Assembly (NCBI GenBank): GCA_020635055.1
Contig: JACKAN010000003.1
Coordinates: forward strand, 1-64,000
Direction of reading: 5' to 3'
Source: Pseudobdellovibrionaceae bacterium
GTDB taxonomy: Bacteria > Bdellovibrionota > Bdellovibrionia > Bdellovibrionales > UBA1609
DNA length: 64,000 nt
Below are positions 38,101 to 46,465 of the stretch, piece after piece. A program made the position numbers and the translations under genes. Each line of letters opens with the position of its first letter. The first letter of the stretch is position 1. The notes below the pieces were generated by a model. The model was not told the origin of the DNA. It did no database searches and worked only from the letters and a program-made list of their open reading frames with translations.

Positions 38101-40194
38101 GGTTTAAGAGGTCATATTGGCAAATTAATTTCAGAGTTTGAGCTTGCTTATAATTATTTTCAAAAACAAGTAGGAATCTCTGATTTAGCTAGAATTATTT
38201 TTGAATCCCACTACGCCGGTGTGGTTTGTTTGCGCGGCGGCTCTGAGAAGGATGCCCCTTTTCAGTTCAATGATGAAAACAATCTTGTAATAATGAAATC
38301 AAATAAATATGCAGTGGGCAATGTTGTACAAATTCATTTGTTACAAAAAATTACCCAGGACAACTTAAAAGAATCTGAAGTCGATATTGCTGTCTCCATT
38401 TACAAAAAGTATTGTAGAATACCCCCTTTGTTTACAATATTCATTCCTATTGCCAACTATTTCATATGGAAAGCCATAGCTTATAGTCAGCTATATTTGG
38501 AAAACAAAACAAAACCCTTAAAAAAGAAATTAAAAAAATCTATGTTTGATCTGTGGATTGCAGGCTTAAAGCATCCCACTTATAGAACTTATTATGAACA
38601 CATAAAGGCCATATTGTTATTTGGCGAAGGAAAGTTTGAGCAAGCTTTAGTTCAATTGGATAGGGCTTCCAATTTTGCTAAGAAGTATGAAGTACCATGG
38701 GTGGAATTAGAGTGTCATTATTACAGGTATCTCATTTATAAAGAATTAGACCGAGAAGAGTTTGTTAAAACAGAAATCAGTACGGCCTTTCATATTGCCA
38801 AAAAGTATGGACTAAGCTTTCGCTTAAGAGCACTTAAAGTAGATCTCAGTAACGAGGAGACATCTCACAGTTCCATGACGACTTCTTCAAGTACTTTTAT
38901 GATACAGGGAAAAACACAGAGTTCAGTGATCAACGCCAGCTGGAATTTGCATGGACAAAAACAGTTTGATGCACTTAAAAATTTGAGTTTGAGTTTATCT
39001 CCTGTTTTAGAAATTGAAAAGCAGCAAAGAATTGCTATCAAAAGTATTATGGAAACCATGGGTGCAGAACGTGGTTTTCTCTACTCCATTGATGAAATTA
39101 GAAAAAAACGCAATTTGATTTTAGGAATGGATAGAGATGGCAGTCTTTATAAAGACGATCAGAGCATCAGTTCTACAGTTTTAAAAACGATACAAGAAAC
39201 CTTGGAACCTCTTGTGTTTACAGGCTCTAATGAAACACAATTGCAAGACGCCGGAAGTGTGATTGCCAAAGATATTCGCAGTATTATTGCCGCGCCCTTA
39301 TTGTTGGGTGAAAAATTCATTGGTATCATTTATTTCGATAATCGGCTTATTCGTGGTGCTTTCACGCATAAAGATATTGAGCTTCTTATGGCAATGGCTA
39401 ACATGGTAGCCTTTTCGTTGGAAATGGCACAAAAAGCCCAATTGGAAATTTCCAAAAGAGAATTTGAAAAAGATTTGGAAGTATCCAGCTTTGTTCAGCA
39501 ATTGTTTATTCCTAATGACAGGGACTTTGAAGGGGAAGACTACGATTATAGTTTTCATTATGAACCTGCAGCAAAGGTGGGAGGCGATTGGATTTGGTTA
39601 GACAAAGAGTCCAAAGAGGAATTGACCTTTATAATTGGGGATGTGACAGGGCACGGAATGGGTTCTGCCATGATTACTTCTCTGGTGGCGGGTGTATTAA
39701 ATTGTCAGTGGTACAAGGAAAGGGCTCTCAAAACAGTTTTTAATAGTATGCACAGATCTCTGGTAGAAATATGTGACTCGCAATACGGTATGACCTGCTT
39801 TGGATTTAAATTAAGTACTAAAGACGGAAGACTAGAGACCCTCAGTTCGGGTTGCCCACCAATATTTGTATTGCGTGAAAAAGAATGTTTAGTTTGGGGT
39901 TCAGGAGGTACTATTTTAGGATTTCAAGAGTTCCAACCGGAGCACTTTGTAGATCAGCTTCACGCTGGTGATAGATTGGTCATATTCACTGATGGTATTT
40001 ATGAAGTTAAAAATAAACAAGATCAGGAGTTTGGCGTTCGTCGACTGCAAAGGTATTTATTGAAGAATAATCAAAATAAAAATGCTTCACAATTAAAGTC
40101 TTCTATTCTCAAAGAGGTTAAAATATGGACTGAAGGGCGCGGTTTAGATGATGATTTAACTCTTCTTGTCTTTGATTATAAGAAGTCCGCTTAA
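35164..40194 (+). CDS. Ser/Thr kinase-ATPase-GAF-SpoIIE phosphatase fusion
   Basis: A 1676-residue cytoplasmic signalling protein. Kinase domain at about 15-275: G-loop LGQGNFSRV 23-31, HRDLKPAN 132-139, DLG 152-154, SPEQ 180-183. ATPase at about 283-560 with Walker A GAPGAGKS 313-320 and Walker B LVLFVDD 432-438. A long TPR-like helical region to about 1250, a GAF domain at about 1280-1440, and a PP2C/SpoIIE phosphatase at about 1465-1676 (GGDW, GDVTGHG, FTDGIYE, DDDLTLL). The same order is known as trifunctional kinase/ATP-binding/phosphatase proteins in spirochaetes and deltaproteobacteria. Such proteins probably act on anti-sigma/STAS partner switches; none is encoded nearby. No clear ribosome site. 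Confidence 0.9.
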   Translation: MTAAKKLNDLNIHIEGVEVDSLLGQGNFSRVYSARKIDDHQSVAVKVAKKNKINQRLFQMEAMALASVNSENIVKVFHFQDGETPYLVLESVEGISLHQWLKSHNQDFSKSLKIITAIAKGLLALHEQGIVHRDLKPANILIDDNLNIKIIDLGLAENVKEKSEEEGSQRDVVGSFLYASPEQLGAILQPTDGRSDLYSLGVIFYELLTGQLPFSNSNFADLINWHTSSSYADYHLLPKGLPESLKNLIQNLLKKDPEDRPQYIGDVIFELDPGFQIDIDKNFVGRKNERVQIIQFLEDLKIYKKSNKLLIKGAPGAGKSYLISQCLKSFASHDFTKLTAKCEIRNNIPFFAIHSWVKQMVKIPEVLKILDDKSMWPGELDVARISVLRESFPYLKKVLPVDQEWMGQTTGVTEVFESFAILLKMLTMHLNLVLFVDDVQWLDSETSKFLKRLNKLSHQIPLLIIYSSRNDTDSLESLNNFEEHILGKNPVTFSLEGFNEKETVTQIKRLLGEKKISKKIIDIIVERTEGNPFAIKEYIKTMQESNWLNYRWETWEMSEHSLASIKLPSSVLDVILQRVDLLTTETKNFLQIAALYGVKFDPDIICKVANFHQDKLVKVINESLAQRLIIQDNKEEFIFVHDRVVEALIESLPKDLKKEIHYKLAKVSIDKNKNIKEDYYSIAEHLIESGDIASDNEIVEWCAKAAEEAVLTHLNSEAERYYEHVFKAAHNSQIPLHYNVYFHVGDLFIRVGVFERATSYLQKAIELCEDKHSRASIRLKLIKSFFGSLTINEEGGINDQFRGVFKELDDWTVRFSIINVISLFVSLFMNLLWIAKWWPKVNKRQRLLSEAHYLYGLLKYHEGDFIFAMVHSWRSYFIANRYGPCLELSKAANQAGIAFGSIGIKFAAKFMLDKGRKIADDFVDRRLKTECEFYEALIIDILGDPIKSGKQLDQLLKKRGHYLHPIDFLNAQFALLWNYGLRGHIGKLISEFELAYNYFQKQVGISDLARIIFESHYAGVVCLRGGSEKDAPFQFNDENNLVIMKSNKYAVGNVVQIHLLQKITQDNLKESEVDIAVSIYKKYCRIPPLFTIFIPIANYFIWKAIAYSQLYLENKTKPLKKKLKKSMFDLWIAGLKHPTYRTYYEHIKAILLFGEGKFEQALVQLDRASNFAKKYEVPWVELECHYYRYLIYKELDREEFVKTEISTAFHIAKKYGLSFRLRALKVDLSNEETSHSSMTTSSSTFMIQGKTQSSVINASWNLHGQKQFDALKNLSLSLSPVLEIEKQQRIAIKSIMETMGAERGFLYSIDEIRKKRNLILGMDRDGSLYKDDQSISSTVLKTIQETLEPLVFTGSNETQLQDAGSVIAKDIRSIIAAPLLLGEKFIGIIYFDNRLIRGAFTHKDIELLMAMANMVAFSLEMAQKAQLEISKREFEKDLEVSSFVQQLFIPNDRDFEGEDYDYSFHYEPAAKVGGDWIWLDKESKEELTFIIGDVTGHGMGSAMITSLVAGVLNCQWYKERALKTVFNSMHRSLVEICDSQYGMTCFGFKLSTKDGRLETLSSGCPPIFVLREKECLVWGSGGTILGFQEFQPEHFVDQLHAGDRLVIFTDGIYEVKNKQDQEFGVRRLQRYLLKNNQNKNASQLKSSILKEVKIWTEGRGLDDDLTLLVFDYKKSA

Positions 40195-40391
40195 GGGCAC
40201 GTACAGCCAAGTATCTAATAATTTCTGTCACAATTAGAGGAGAAGCTAGTTAATTACGCTTGAGATGGGGAATGTAAAAAATATTTTCGACACGGATGGG
40301 GGCAAGTTAGATTCAGTATTACTTTCTACCAACAATGAAATTAACAAAAAAAGAACGAAGGCAGGGCTTTGCACTGTGGGGCATGGCCCTT

Positions 40392-40685
40392 GTCGATCCA
40401 CAACTTCTTGTTTCAAAAGTCAGCTACGCACGGCGCAGGCCAGAGAACACTTTTCTATATAAACTCATCCAAGAAAACTTACTCAGCTTTTACCAGCAGC
40501 TGGAGCTAGAACAGGGCAGTGGTCTGCCGGCCTTTGTGAAAAAAGAATTTTCTGAGTTCTTAAAGTGCGGCATCTTGGCTCATGGTTTTTTGCGGGCGAA
40601 GCGTGAGTCATGTTGTCATGAAAAGCTAGTGGCCTTTAGCTTTAAACGAAGGGGTTTTTGTCCAAGTTGTGGTGCACGAAGAATG
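40392..40685 (+). pseudogene. IS91-like transposase relic D (zinc domain only)
   Basis: Begins at GTCGATCC exactly where B and C become similar, but is joined to different upstream DNA, which marks this as one element boundary. It covers the zinc-binding N-terminus up to RGFCPSCGARRM and then stops. The codon that is TGA in B and C is TCA here, so D descends from an undamaged ancestor. Confidence 0.8.
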
Positions 40686-40688
40686 TAA

Positions 40689-41141
40689 ATCGTCTATATA
40701 CCCACAACTGGAAAACAACTCAACTAATACGGGTAAGCCTCCTGCAAAGGTGAGTTAATCCTCGCATGGGACATACACAATTTTACGCAAAGCTTTATTT
40801 AATTTTTTCTTTAACTTTTGTTTATTGATTTTCACAGCTGGCATAGTCTCTCCAAGAAAAAATGGTAATATAAATACAAATCAAGAAACTGTCAGCTAAG
40901 AAATTTCCAATAAAAAATTGATTCACTAAATTAGTGAAAATTTTATTCCAAGCAAAAGATTTAATGTCTTAGTTTTTGAATAGTTTAAGGTTTTTTGTCG
41001 CAGATGCGGGTATTTATTACGGGCATTGTTGTCAATATTGAGTTGCTGGAGGTTATACAGCTAAGATAACAGGGAATTTGGCACCGGTGTAGGAGACCCA
41101 TGGTAATAAATAGGTGCCATATCCAAAGCACATCGTTTTGA
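40689..41141. other. Intergenic, no gene recognised
   Basis: About 450 bases between relic D and the lysR 3' end. It includes a 7-bp inverted repeat TTCACTA/TAGTGAA near 40922 and a GGCACC/GGTGCC pair near 41080-41125; either may be part of a terminator. I see no gene. Confidence 0.4.
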
Positions 41142-42026
41142 TTAGGCTTTGCTTCCGCGAACCAATGATTTTTTCAAAAAACTAGTGAGACCCTTTATTT
41201 TACTATTCATTGGCTCAGATTTTCTCTTCACAATATAAACCTGTCGTACCACTTTTGGAGTCGAGACATGCTTAATAAGGTGAAGCTGATTTTTAGGAAG
41301 TAAACTTTCGTTTTGTAAAGAAATAATAAGGGATGGGCAAAACACAGCCGCCTTGCCAAAACGGGCCACGTCCAATGCTGTTTCAAGGAGTTCAAATTGG
41401 AAAGCGACTCTTCTGTCAATTTCTGATGGCCAATTGTCTAGAGTTTTGACTCCAGTTGGTGATTCAGGGAAAACTGTTATTGGGACGGCAAAAGGAATCT
41501 CAAATAGTTTCTTTTCTTTGAAGTTATTCTTAGTCGCAAATGCACCATATTCAATAAAACCTGCCTTTATAAACTCTAAATCAGGATGAGGAATGGGTGC
41601 ATAGGTGATTCCCACATCAGCCTGATTTGAGAGAATGGATTGTTCCAAGTTGTTGGGTGTTCGTTCAATCACTTCCAAAGTAAAATCAGTGCTACTTTCT
41701 TGAGCGAACTTAGAACAAAAGTAACTACTAAAGACCTCCCATGAGGCAATGGTGAAAGTGTCGGCGCTTTCTAGAGAACTAAGGTTCTCCTTTAGTTTGC
41801 TATAGACATTCATCAAGTCAGCAGAGAGGGAGTAAAACTTTTGTCCAAACTCAGATGGGATAATATTGCGCCCCTGTGGGGTAAAGAGTGCTTCCTCCAG
41901 TTCATCTTCTAGCACCTTCACTGACTTAGAAAGAGCCCCTGGCGTGATATTAAGGATTTCAGAGGCACGACGGATGCTACCTACTTCAAATACAGTCCTA
42001 AAATACTTAATCCTATTAAATTCCAT
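41142..42026 (-). CDS. LysR-family transcriptional regulator
   Basis: A 294-residue LysR protein: winged helix-turn-helix at 1-60 (FNRIKYFRTVFEVGSIRRAS, then ALSKSVKVLEDELEEALF) and a periplasmic-binding-type effector domain (SNQADVGITYAPIP, residues 130-150). It is divergent from the gene at 42108 with about 80 bases between, the normal arrangement for LysR control of the neighbouring operon. The effector is unknown. Confidence 0.85.
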   Translation of the reverse strand: MEFNRIKYFRTVFEVGSIRRASEILNITPGALSKSVKVLEDELEEALFTPQGRNIIPSEFGQKFYSLSADLMNVYSKLKENLSSLESADTFTIASWEVFSSYFCSKFAQESSTDFTLEVIERTPNNLEQSILSNQADVGITYAPIPHPDLEFIKAGFIEYGAFATKNNFKEKKLFEIPFAVPITVFPESPTGVKTLDNWPSEIDRRVAFQFELLETALDVARFGKAAVFCPSLIISLQNESLLPKNQLHLIKHVSTPKVVRQVYIVKRKSEPMNSKIKGLTSFLKKSLVRGSKA

Positions 42027-42107
42027 TTGGAAACATATGTATCGAATAACTCGCTTTTATTCAACAATTAAAATGACTATAGTTTGGATTAGATACAGGG
42101 GGTTATT

Positions 42108-42521
42108 ATGCGAATTGTACTATTACTAATATTATTTGGACGGTCTTCAACGAGTTCAGCAGTGGAAGACATGGTGATAAAGAATTTCTCGGACAGGTTT
42201 TCAGCCTACACGATTGCGCCAAACGGCGACCTTGATGATTCTGAAAAGGTAGCAAGAATCAATAGCAAGGTGGCCTCTTCTAAATCCATTATTATTAACA
42301 GGGTACAACTCGCCTGTGTGCAATACGAAAATAAGTCAGGTTGGGCAGTAAACTCTTGGGAAGCAAACGACCTGGGTTGGATTTCTGGTGAAGGTGAAGT
42401 CAAAGCTTCATTTTTGTGCGAAGTCCGAAAGCCAATCGGAGGTTGTTATGGCCCCGAGTACTCACCTGGCTGTTATGTGTATGGAGGAAAATGTTGTGTC
42501 GAATATTGCCCGATTTATTAA
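42108..42521 (+). CDS. Small exported cysteine-rich protein
   Basis: A 137-residue protein with a short signal peptide (MRIVLLLILFGRSSTSSA) and a cysteine-rich C-terminus (GGCYGPEYSPGCYVYGGKCC, then CPIY). GGGGG lies about eight bases before the ATG. It overlaps the next gene by 26 bases. It is divergent from the LysR gene and probably its target. No family recognised. Confidence 0.65.
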   Translation: MRIVLLLILFGRSSTSSAVEDMVIKNFSDRFSAYTIAPNGDLDDSEKVARINSKVASSKSIIINRVQLACVQYENKSGWAVNSWEANDLGWISGEGEVKASFLCEVRKPIGGCYGPEYSPGCYVYGGKCCVEYCPIY

Positions 42522-42936
42522 GCGCAAAATGTTTTTTCTCTTTGTGGCATTGGGAGTGATTAATACGAATATCAGTTTTGCCGGAGACTTCTCAATAGTT
42601 TTGTATGCCGATTTAATTAAAACAGAGGCTCTCATCAAGGGTGTAAATATCAAAGTTTGGTCAATTAAAAAAGATGATCATATTCGAATTAACCTGGTTG
42701 AGTTTAATGGTCTATTGGGAAGTCATAAACACCCCGACGCAGCACACAGTCTAATGATTCTAGACGGAGAAGTTGTGGCGATTGTTTCAGAAAAAGATTA
42801 CCGACTAATAAAGGGTGATTTTATTTCAATCCCTAAAAACGCCCCACATAGTTACAAAAGTATCACAGCAAATAGTGTTTTTGTGAGTATGGATGCACCC
42901 TACTATGACCCAAACAAAACATTTCGTTTAGATTAA
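42496..42936 (+). CDS. Exported cupin-domain protein
   Basis: About 146 residues from GTG 42496, chosen because GGAGG lies eight bases upstream; ATG 42529 is the alternative. A signal peptide (KMFFLFVALGVINTNISFAG) precedes a cupin barrel: GSHKHPDAAHSLMILDGEV is motif 1 with its histidines and glutamate position, and GDFISIPKNAPHSY is motif 2. It probably binds a metal in the periplasm. In an operon with its two neighbours. Confidence 0.7.
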   Translation: MSNIARFIKRKMFFLFVALGVINTNISFAGDFSIVLYADLIKTEALIKGVNIKVWSIKKDDHIRINLVEFNGLLGSHKHPDAAHSLMILDGEVVAIVSEKDYRLIKGDFISIPKNAPHSYKSITANSVFVSMDAPYYDPNKTFRLD

Positions 42937-42946
42937 AGGAAACCTC

Positions 42947-43342
42947 ATGAATAAAGAAAAGATTTTGAAATACTTTGAAATGTCATTGCGAATTTGGATT
43001 GCCTATATTCTGATTTCAAATTCAGGAGTCGGAATTATAACGCCCCTTGAAGACCTGGGAATGCCACCTCACATATTTGAAATATTAAATGGAATGTGGA
43101 AGACCGGATTCATGATGCATATGGTGAAGGCTGTTGAGTTATTTGCAGGCCTTATGTTGCTATTTAATTTTTATGTGCCACTGGCTTTAATGGCACTGGT
43201 CCCAGTTGTAATTAATATTTATGGTGTTCATATTTTCCTGTTTAAAAGTTACTTTACGAATGGTCTGTATATGCTCTTAATCTGTGGCTTCTTAATCTTT
43301 CGCCACCGAGAAAAATACAAATATTTGTTGGTTAGAAAATAG
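42947..43342 (+). CDS. DoxX-like membrane protein
   Basis: A 131-residue protein with four likely membrane segments (IWIAYILISNSGVG, AVELFAGLMLLFNFY, LALMALVPVVINIYG, LYMLLICGFLIF). Size and segment pattern fit DoxX-type subunits. AAAGGA lies eight bases before ATG, ten bases after the cupin stop. A terminator-like hairpin follows. Confidence 0.7.
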   Translation: MNKEKILKYFEMSLRIWIAYILISNSGVGIITPLEDLGMPPHIFEILNGMWKTGFMMHMVKAVELFAGLMLLFNFYVPLALMALVPVVINIYGVHIFLFKSYFTNGLYMLLICGFLIFRHREKYKYLLVRK

Positions 43343-43426
43343 CAAAAATGAACCCATATAATCCAAGAGATCAGTCTAAACCATTCAGCACTCTTTACGT
43401 ATTGGATTGGGTACTTCAGATATTTT

Positions 43427-43454
43427 AAATCCTCCATCTTTAGTAGGTGGATTT
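43427..43454 (+). terminator. Terminator-like hairpin after the LysR-linked operon
   Basis: AAATCCTCC and GGTGGATTT form a 9-bp stem with one mismatch, ending in TTTT. The remainder of 43343-43676 has no gene. Confidence 0.5.
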
Positions 43455-43676
43455 TAACAAGCAATTCATTTTTAGCAAACTATGGTAGCGATGAAGCGCT
43501 TACTAATTTACCTCTGTTTGTAAACGTTTATGTTTACAAATTATCACTTTAAATTCTGCAAAATAAATCTTACTTTTTAGCATTCGCCTGAGTTGCCCCT
43601 AACCCATTGAAACCTTAAAAAATCGAACGAACAGTTGCTATCATTTTGCCTTAAAAAAACTTATTGAGACTTCTAG

Positions 43677-44744
43677 CTAGTTTTGACCTGAGAAATCTAA
43701 CTTAAACCCGTGAATCCGCCATCCATAGGCCCAATCGTGCCAATCCATTGCACTTTTTAAATCATAAATTCTTACTGATTCTCTAATCCTCTGTTCTAGA
43801 CTTTCATTAGATGAAATCTGGATTAAATTAGTTCCAGCACTTTCAGTGAATAATTTTAACCGCTCGGCTTCTGTTATTCCAATTTCACCAGAAGAACCTA
43901 ATATCAGTTTACCTTGATTTTTTATTAACAGTTTAACTCCATTTACTAATGCATCATCCATAACTTCTAAAACGGGAATGGACTTTACAATCAAAGCATC
44001 TGAAAGCTCCCAGTCCTCAGGAAGCTTACTTTTTCCAGAAAAAAAATCTTCGGCATCCCCCTGAATAAATGAAATTTTTCTCTTAGTGACTGGAATATCT
44101 GTATTAATACTCCAATCAAAATCCAATTCAATGCGCCCAAGATTATTTTGAATTACTCTTATTGTTGATGGATCTACTCCCAAACTTTTTAATTCATAAA
44201 GTAAAAACCGTTCACGTCCCCATGCTTTTAAAAGATTTTCATCCCAATACCCCCTGACACCCCTTATTTCTAAGCTCTTGTTGAGATCACGCTGAAGAGT
44301 CACTGGTGTTAAATGTCTGACTTGGTATCTGTTTTTCAATAATTGTGAATCTAAATGCGGCAAATCTTTGCTGTACTTCTCCAGAGTATCCCAGTTTTTT
44401 AAATATTTTTGAAATTGTTCAAAACTAAAAGGGTAGAGATCGATGACTCTAATAATTGATGCATTTAATGCTAAGAGAGGTGTGGAAACATCTGCACCCA
44501 AACCTGCATAAGTCACAGATCCTAACAAGTTCCCAGGATTCAATTGCTGCCTCCAAAATCTGAAATAATTTTGGATTTCATTAGATAAATGCTTGTAATA
44601 CCTTTGGTAACTTACAGTATCCGGCTTTGTGGCATCTTGCTTTAAAGAATCTGCACAGGATATGGCCCAAATGGGCTGACTGTTAATAAAAATATATACA
44701 CAAAAAAAGATAAAAATCGATTTTATTAAGCCTTGGATTCTCAT
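43677..44744 (-). CDS. Exported Rossmann-fold methyltransferase-like protein
   Basis: About 355 residues from ATG 44744 (a TTG ten codons upstream is also in frame). A signal peptide (GLIKSIFIFFCVYIFINSQP, cleavage near IWA) is followed by a mature protein resembling a SAM-dependent methyltransferase: VTYAGLGADVSTPLLALNAS at the motif I position, RVIDLYPF as the acidic motif II, FIQGDAEDFF as motif III, and LLIKNQGKLILGSS as the motif IV/V strand. SAM is not known in the periplasm, so either the fold has another role or the N-terminus is a membrane anchor. Single gene. Confidence 0.6.
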   Translation of the reverse strand: MRIQGLIKSIFIFFCVYIFINSQPIWAISCADSLKQDATKPDTVSYQRYYKHLSNEIQNYFRFWRQQLNPGNLLGSVTYAGLGADVSTPLLALNASIIRVIDLYPFSFEQFQKYLKNWDTLEKYSKDLPHLDSQLLKNRYQVRHLTPVTLQRDLNKSLEIRGVRGYWDENLLKAWGRERFLLYELKSLGVDPSTIRVIQNNLGRIELDFDWSINTDIPVTKRKISFIQGDAEDFFSGKSKLPEDWELSDALIVKSIPVLEVMDDALVNGVKLLIKNQGKLILGSSGEIGITEAERLKLFTESAGTNLIQISSNESLEQRIRESVRIYDLKSAMDWHDWAYGWRIHGFKLDFSGQN

Positions 44745-44948
44745 AATCCTAAAGAAGTACAAAAAACATTCCAATCAATAAATGCACGGCTATTTTCTCT
44801 CTCCAAAAAAAGTATTGACCTTTTTTTTGGTACATATTTTGAAATGTTTTTTAGATGAAACGTTAAAGAAAGGCCTCTCCATTACAATTTGAGCCTCGCG
44901 GAATAGCTCTTCCAGCCGTAGCGTTTACCCATACTTTCACCCAAATAC

Positions 44949-45006
44949 ACCCATAAATAGCCATATTTCTGTACTTTATGGGTATTTATGGGTATATTTA
45001 TGGGTA
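44949..45006 (+). promoter_or_regulatory. Repeated operator-like motif at the fic start
   Basis: TTTATGGGTA occurs three times (44975, 44985, 44997) and once inverted as ACCCATAAAT at 44949. The repeats overlap the possible start codons of the Fic gene, which has a C-terminal winged helix, so self-repression is plausible. Confidence 0.5.
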
Positions 45007-46088
45007 TGAGAGCACCCAAGTTAGACCTAATACCTAAAGAAATCACAAACTACATCGCGGAAATTGATGAATTCAAAGGCCGTTGGGCCACCACGCAAAT
45101 GCTAGCGCCAGATCGGCTGGCGGCCCTTCGCCAGGTGGCTACCATTGAGTCCGTCGGATCTAGTACGCGTATTGAAGGTGTGAAACTCACCAATTCAGAG
45201 GTCGAGGCTCTGCTACGCGGGATCAAAACTTATTCCTTCCGTTCTCGTGACGAGCAAGAGGTTGGCGGCTATGCAGAGCTGATGGAGATGATTTTTGCTT
45301 CTTATAAAGGCATTCCGCTTACAGAAAACTACATCAAGCAGCTGCACAGTGTTCTTCTAAAATATAGCACCAAGGATGATCGACATCGTGGCGAGTACAA
45401 GAAATTTCCCAACAGTGTTGAAGCTTTTGGCCCCGACGGTAAAAGTAAAGGAGTCATCTTTCACACAGCAACGCCTTTCGATACACCGGCATTCATGAAA
45501 GAGTTGGTAGATTGGACCAACTTACAGATCACTCTTAAAGAGTTGCATCCGCTGTTGGTGGTGGCGGTGTTTGTTGTCGTGTTCTTGCATATCCATCCGT
45601 TTCAAGATGGTAATGGTCGCTTGTCGCGGGCGCTGACCACTTTACTACTCTTGCAATTGGGCTATAGCTACGTGCCTTATAGCTCTTTTGAAAGAGTGAT
45701 CGAGGAGAACAAAGAGGCTTACTATTTGGCTTTACGCCGTGGTCAGGCAGAGCTAGAGGAGTCCGATGGTATAACGAAAAGCAAAACTAAACCTAAACCT
45801 GGCGGACTGTTTGACTGGCTCACATTTTTTTTGAAGTCCATGCAGAGACAAAAGGTTGCGCTCGAAGCAAAGATGAAAGACGAACTGGCGGCGGCCAAAC
45901 TTCCACCGCTTTCATTGAAAATAATTGAGTTTATCAAGAGCCGAGGAGGGACTTCGATTGGCGAAGCCGTGGCCGCCACTGGGGCTAACCGCAATACAGT
46001 GAAAGTGCATTTTAAAAACCTGGTGGCTGATGGCCATCTTGAAAAAGAAGGCGTGGGGCGTGGCATGAGATACCGATTGCGGTCTTGA
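44988..46088 (+). CDS. Fic-family AMPylator with winged-helix C-terminus
   Basis: A 366-residue class II Fic protein. The N-terminal inhibitory motif is in SVGSSTRIEG (S59-x3-E63-G64) and the catalytic motif HPFQDGNGR is at 203-211. The C-terminus (about 305-366) is a winged helix (GEAVAATGANRNTVKVHFKN). Fic enzymes usually attach AMP to target hydroxyls; here DNA binding may control its own gene. The start could be ATG 44988, 45000 or 45006. Its GC content is visibly higher than that of its neighbours and it sits beside tRNA-Arg, which suggests transfer. Domain order matches stand-alone Fic/DOC proteins of many bacteria. Confidence 0.85.
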   Translation: MGIFMGMRAPKLDLIPKEITNYIAEIDEFKGRWATTQMLAPDRLAALRQVATIESVGSSTRIEGVKLTNSEVEALLRGIKTYSFRSRDEQEVGGYAELMEMIFASYKGIPLTENYIKQLHSVLLKYSTKDDRHRGEYKKFPNSVEAFGPDGKSKGVIFHTATPFDTPAFMKELVDWTNLQITLKELHPLLVVAVFVVVFLHIHPFQDGNGRLSRALTTLLLLQLGYSYVPYSSFERVIEENKEAYYLALRRGQAELEESDGITKSKTKPKPGGLFDWLTFFLKSMQRQKVALEAKMKDELAAAKLPPLSLKIIEFIKSRGGTSIGEAVAATGANRNTVKVHFKNLVADGHLEKEGVGRGMRYRLRS

Positions 46089-46103
46089 GCTGACGACCGC
46101 AAT
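46076..46103. terminator. Hairpin spanning the fic stop codon
   Basis: ATTGCGGTC and GACCGCAAT form a perfect 9-bp stem around the TGA. No T run follows, so it may act as an mRNA-stabilising or weak terminator structure. Confidence 0.45.
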
Positions 46104-46116
46104 ATGGCGAGCACGC

Positions 46117-46150
46117 CAGTTTCCCCTGATAACGCGACAGGAAGTCCAAT
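46117..46150 (-). repeat. Inverted copy of the 968-1000 motif
   Basis: Its reverse complement shares TTCCTGTCG and AGGGGAAACTG with 968-1000. It lies between fic and the tRNA gene, with no transposase nearby. Confidence 0.5.
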
Positions 46151-46226
46151 ATTTACTGACTTAGTATATAAAGAATTTTAAGGTTTTTTACCACGCACAA
46201 AAGCGTTCCTCAGGGTCTAGGTTAAT

Positions 46227-46303
46227 TGGTGACCACGGGCAGGATTGAACTGCCGACCTACAGTTTAGGAAACTGTTGCTCTATCCAACTGAGCTACGTG
46301 GTC
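46227..46303 (-). tRNA. tRNA-Arg (CCU)
   Basis: The minus strand folds as a full cloverleaf: acceptor GACCACG/CGTGGTC, D stem GCTC/GAGC, anticodon stem ACAGT/ACTGT with loop TTCCTAA (anticodon CCT, reads AGG), T arm GGCAG-TTCAATC-CTGCC, discriminator A and an encoded CCA. Confidence 0.95.
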
Positions 46304-46465
46304 TCTAGAAGTGTGATTGGGAACATCATAGTCATTTTGTAGCTGATTTACAACTTTAGTACTGTAAAAAAATGAACCAAAAATTCAAGGTCTAGTTTAT
46401 TAGTAAGTCTTTATTTTTACTCAGAAAATTAAATTATATAGCCGATATATTTGTGGGGGTAATTT

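Noticed and set aside
40265..40462. Plus-strand 65-residue frame before relic D
   Set aside because: It runs across the element boundary in a different frame from the transposase and has no coding character.
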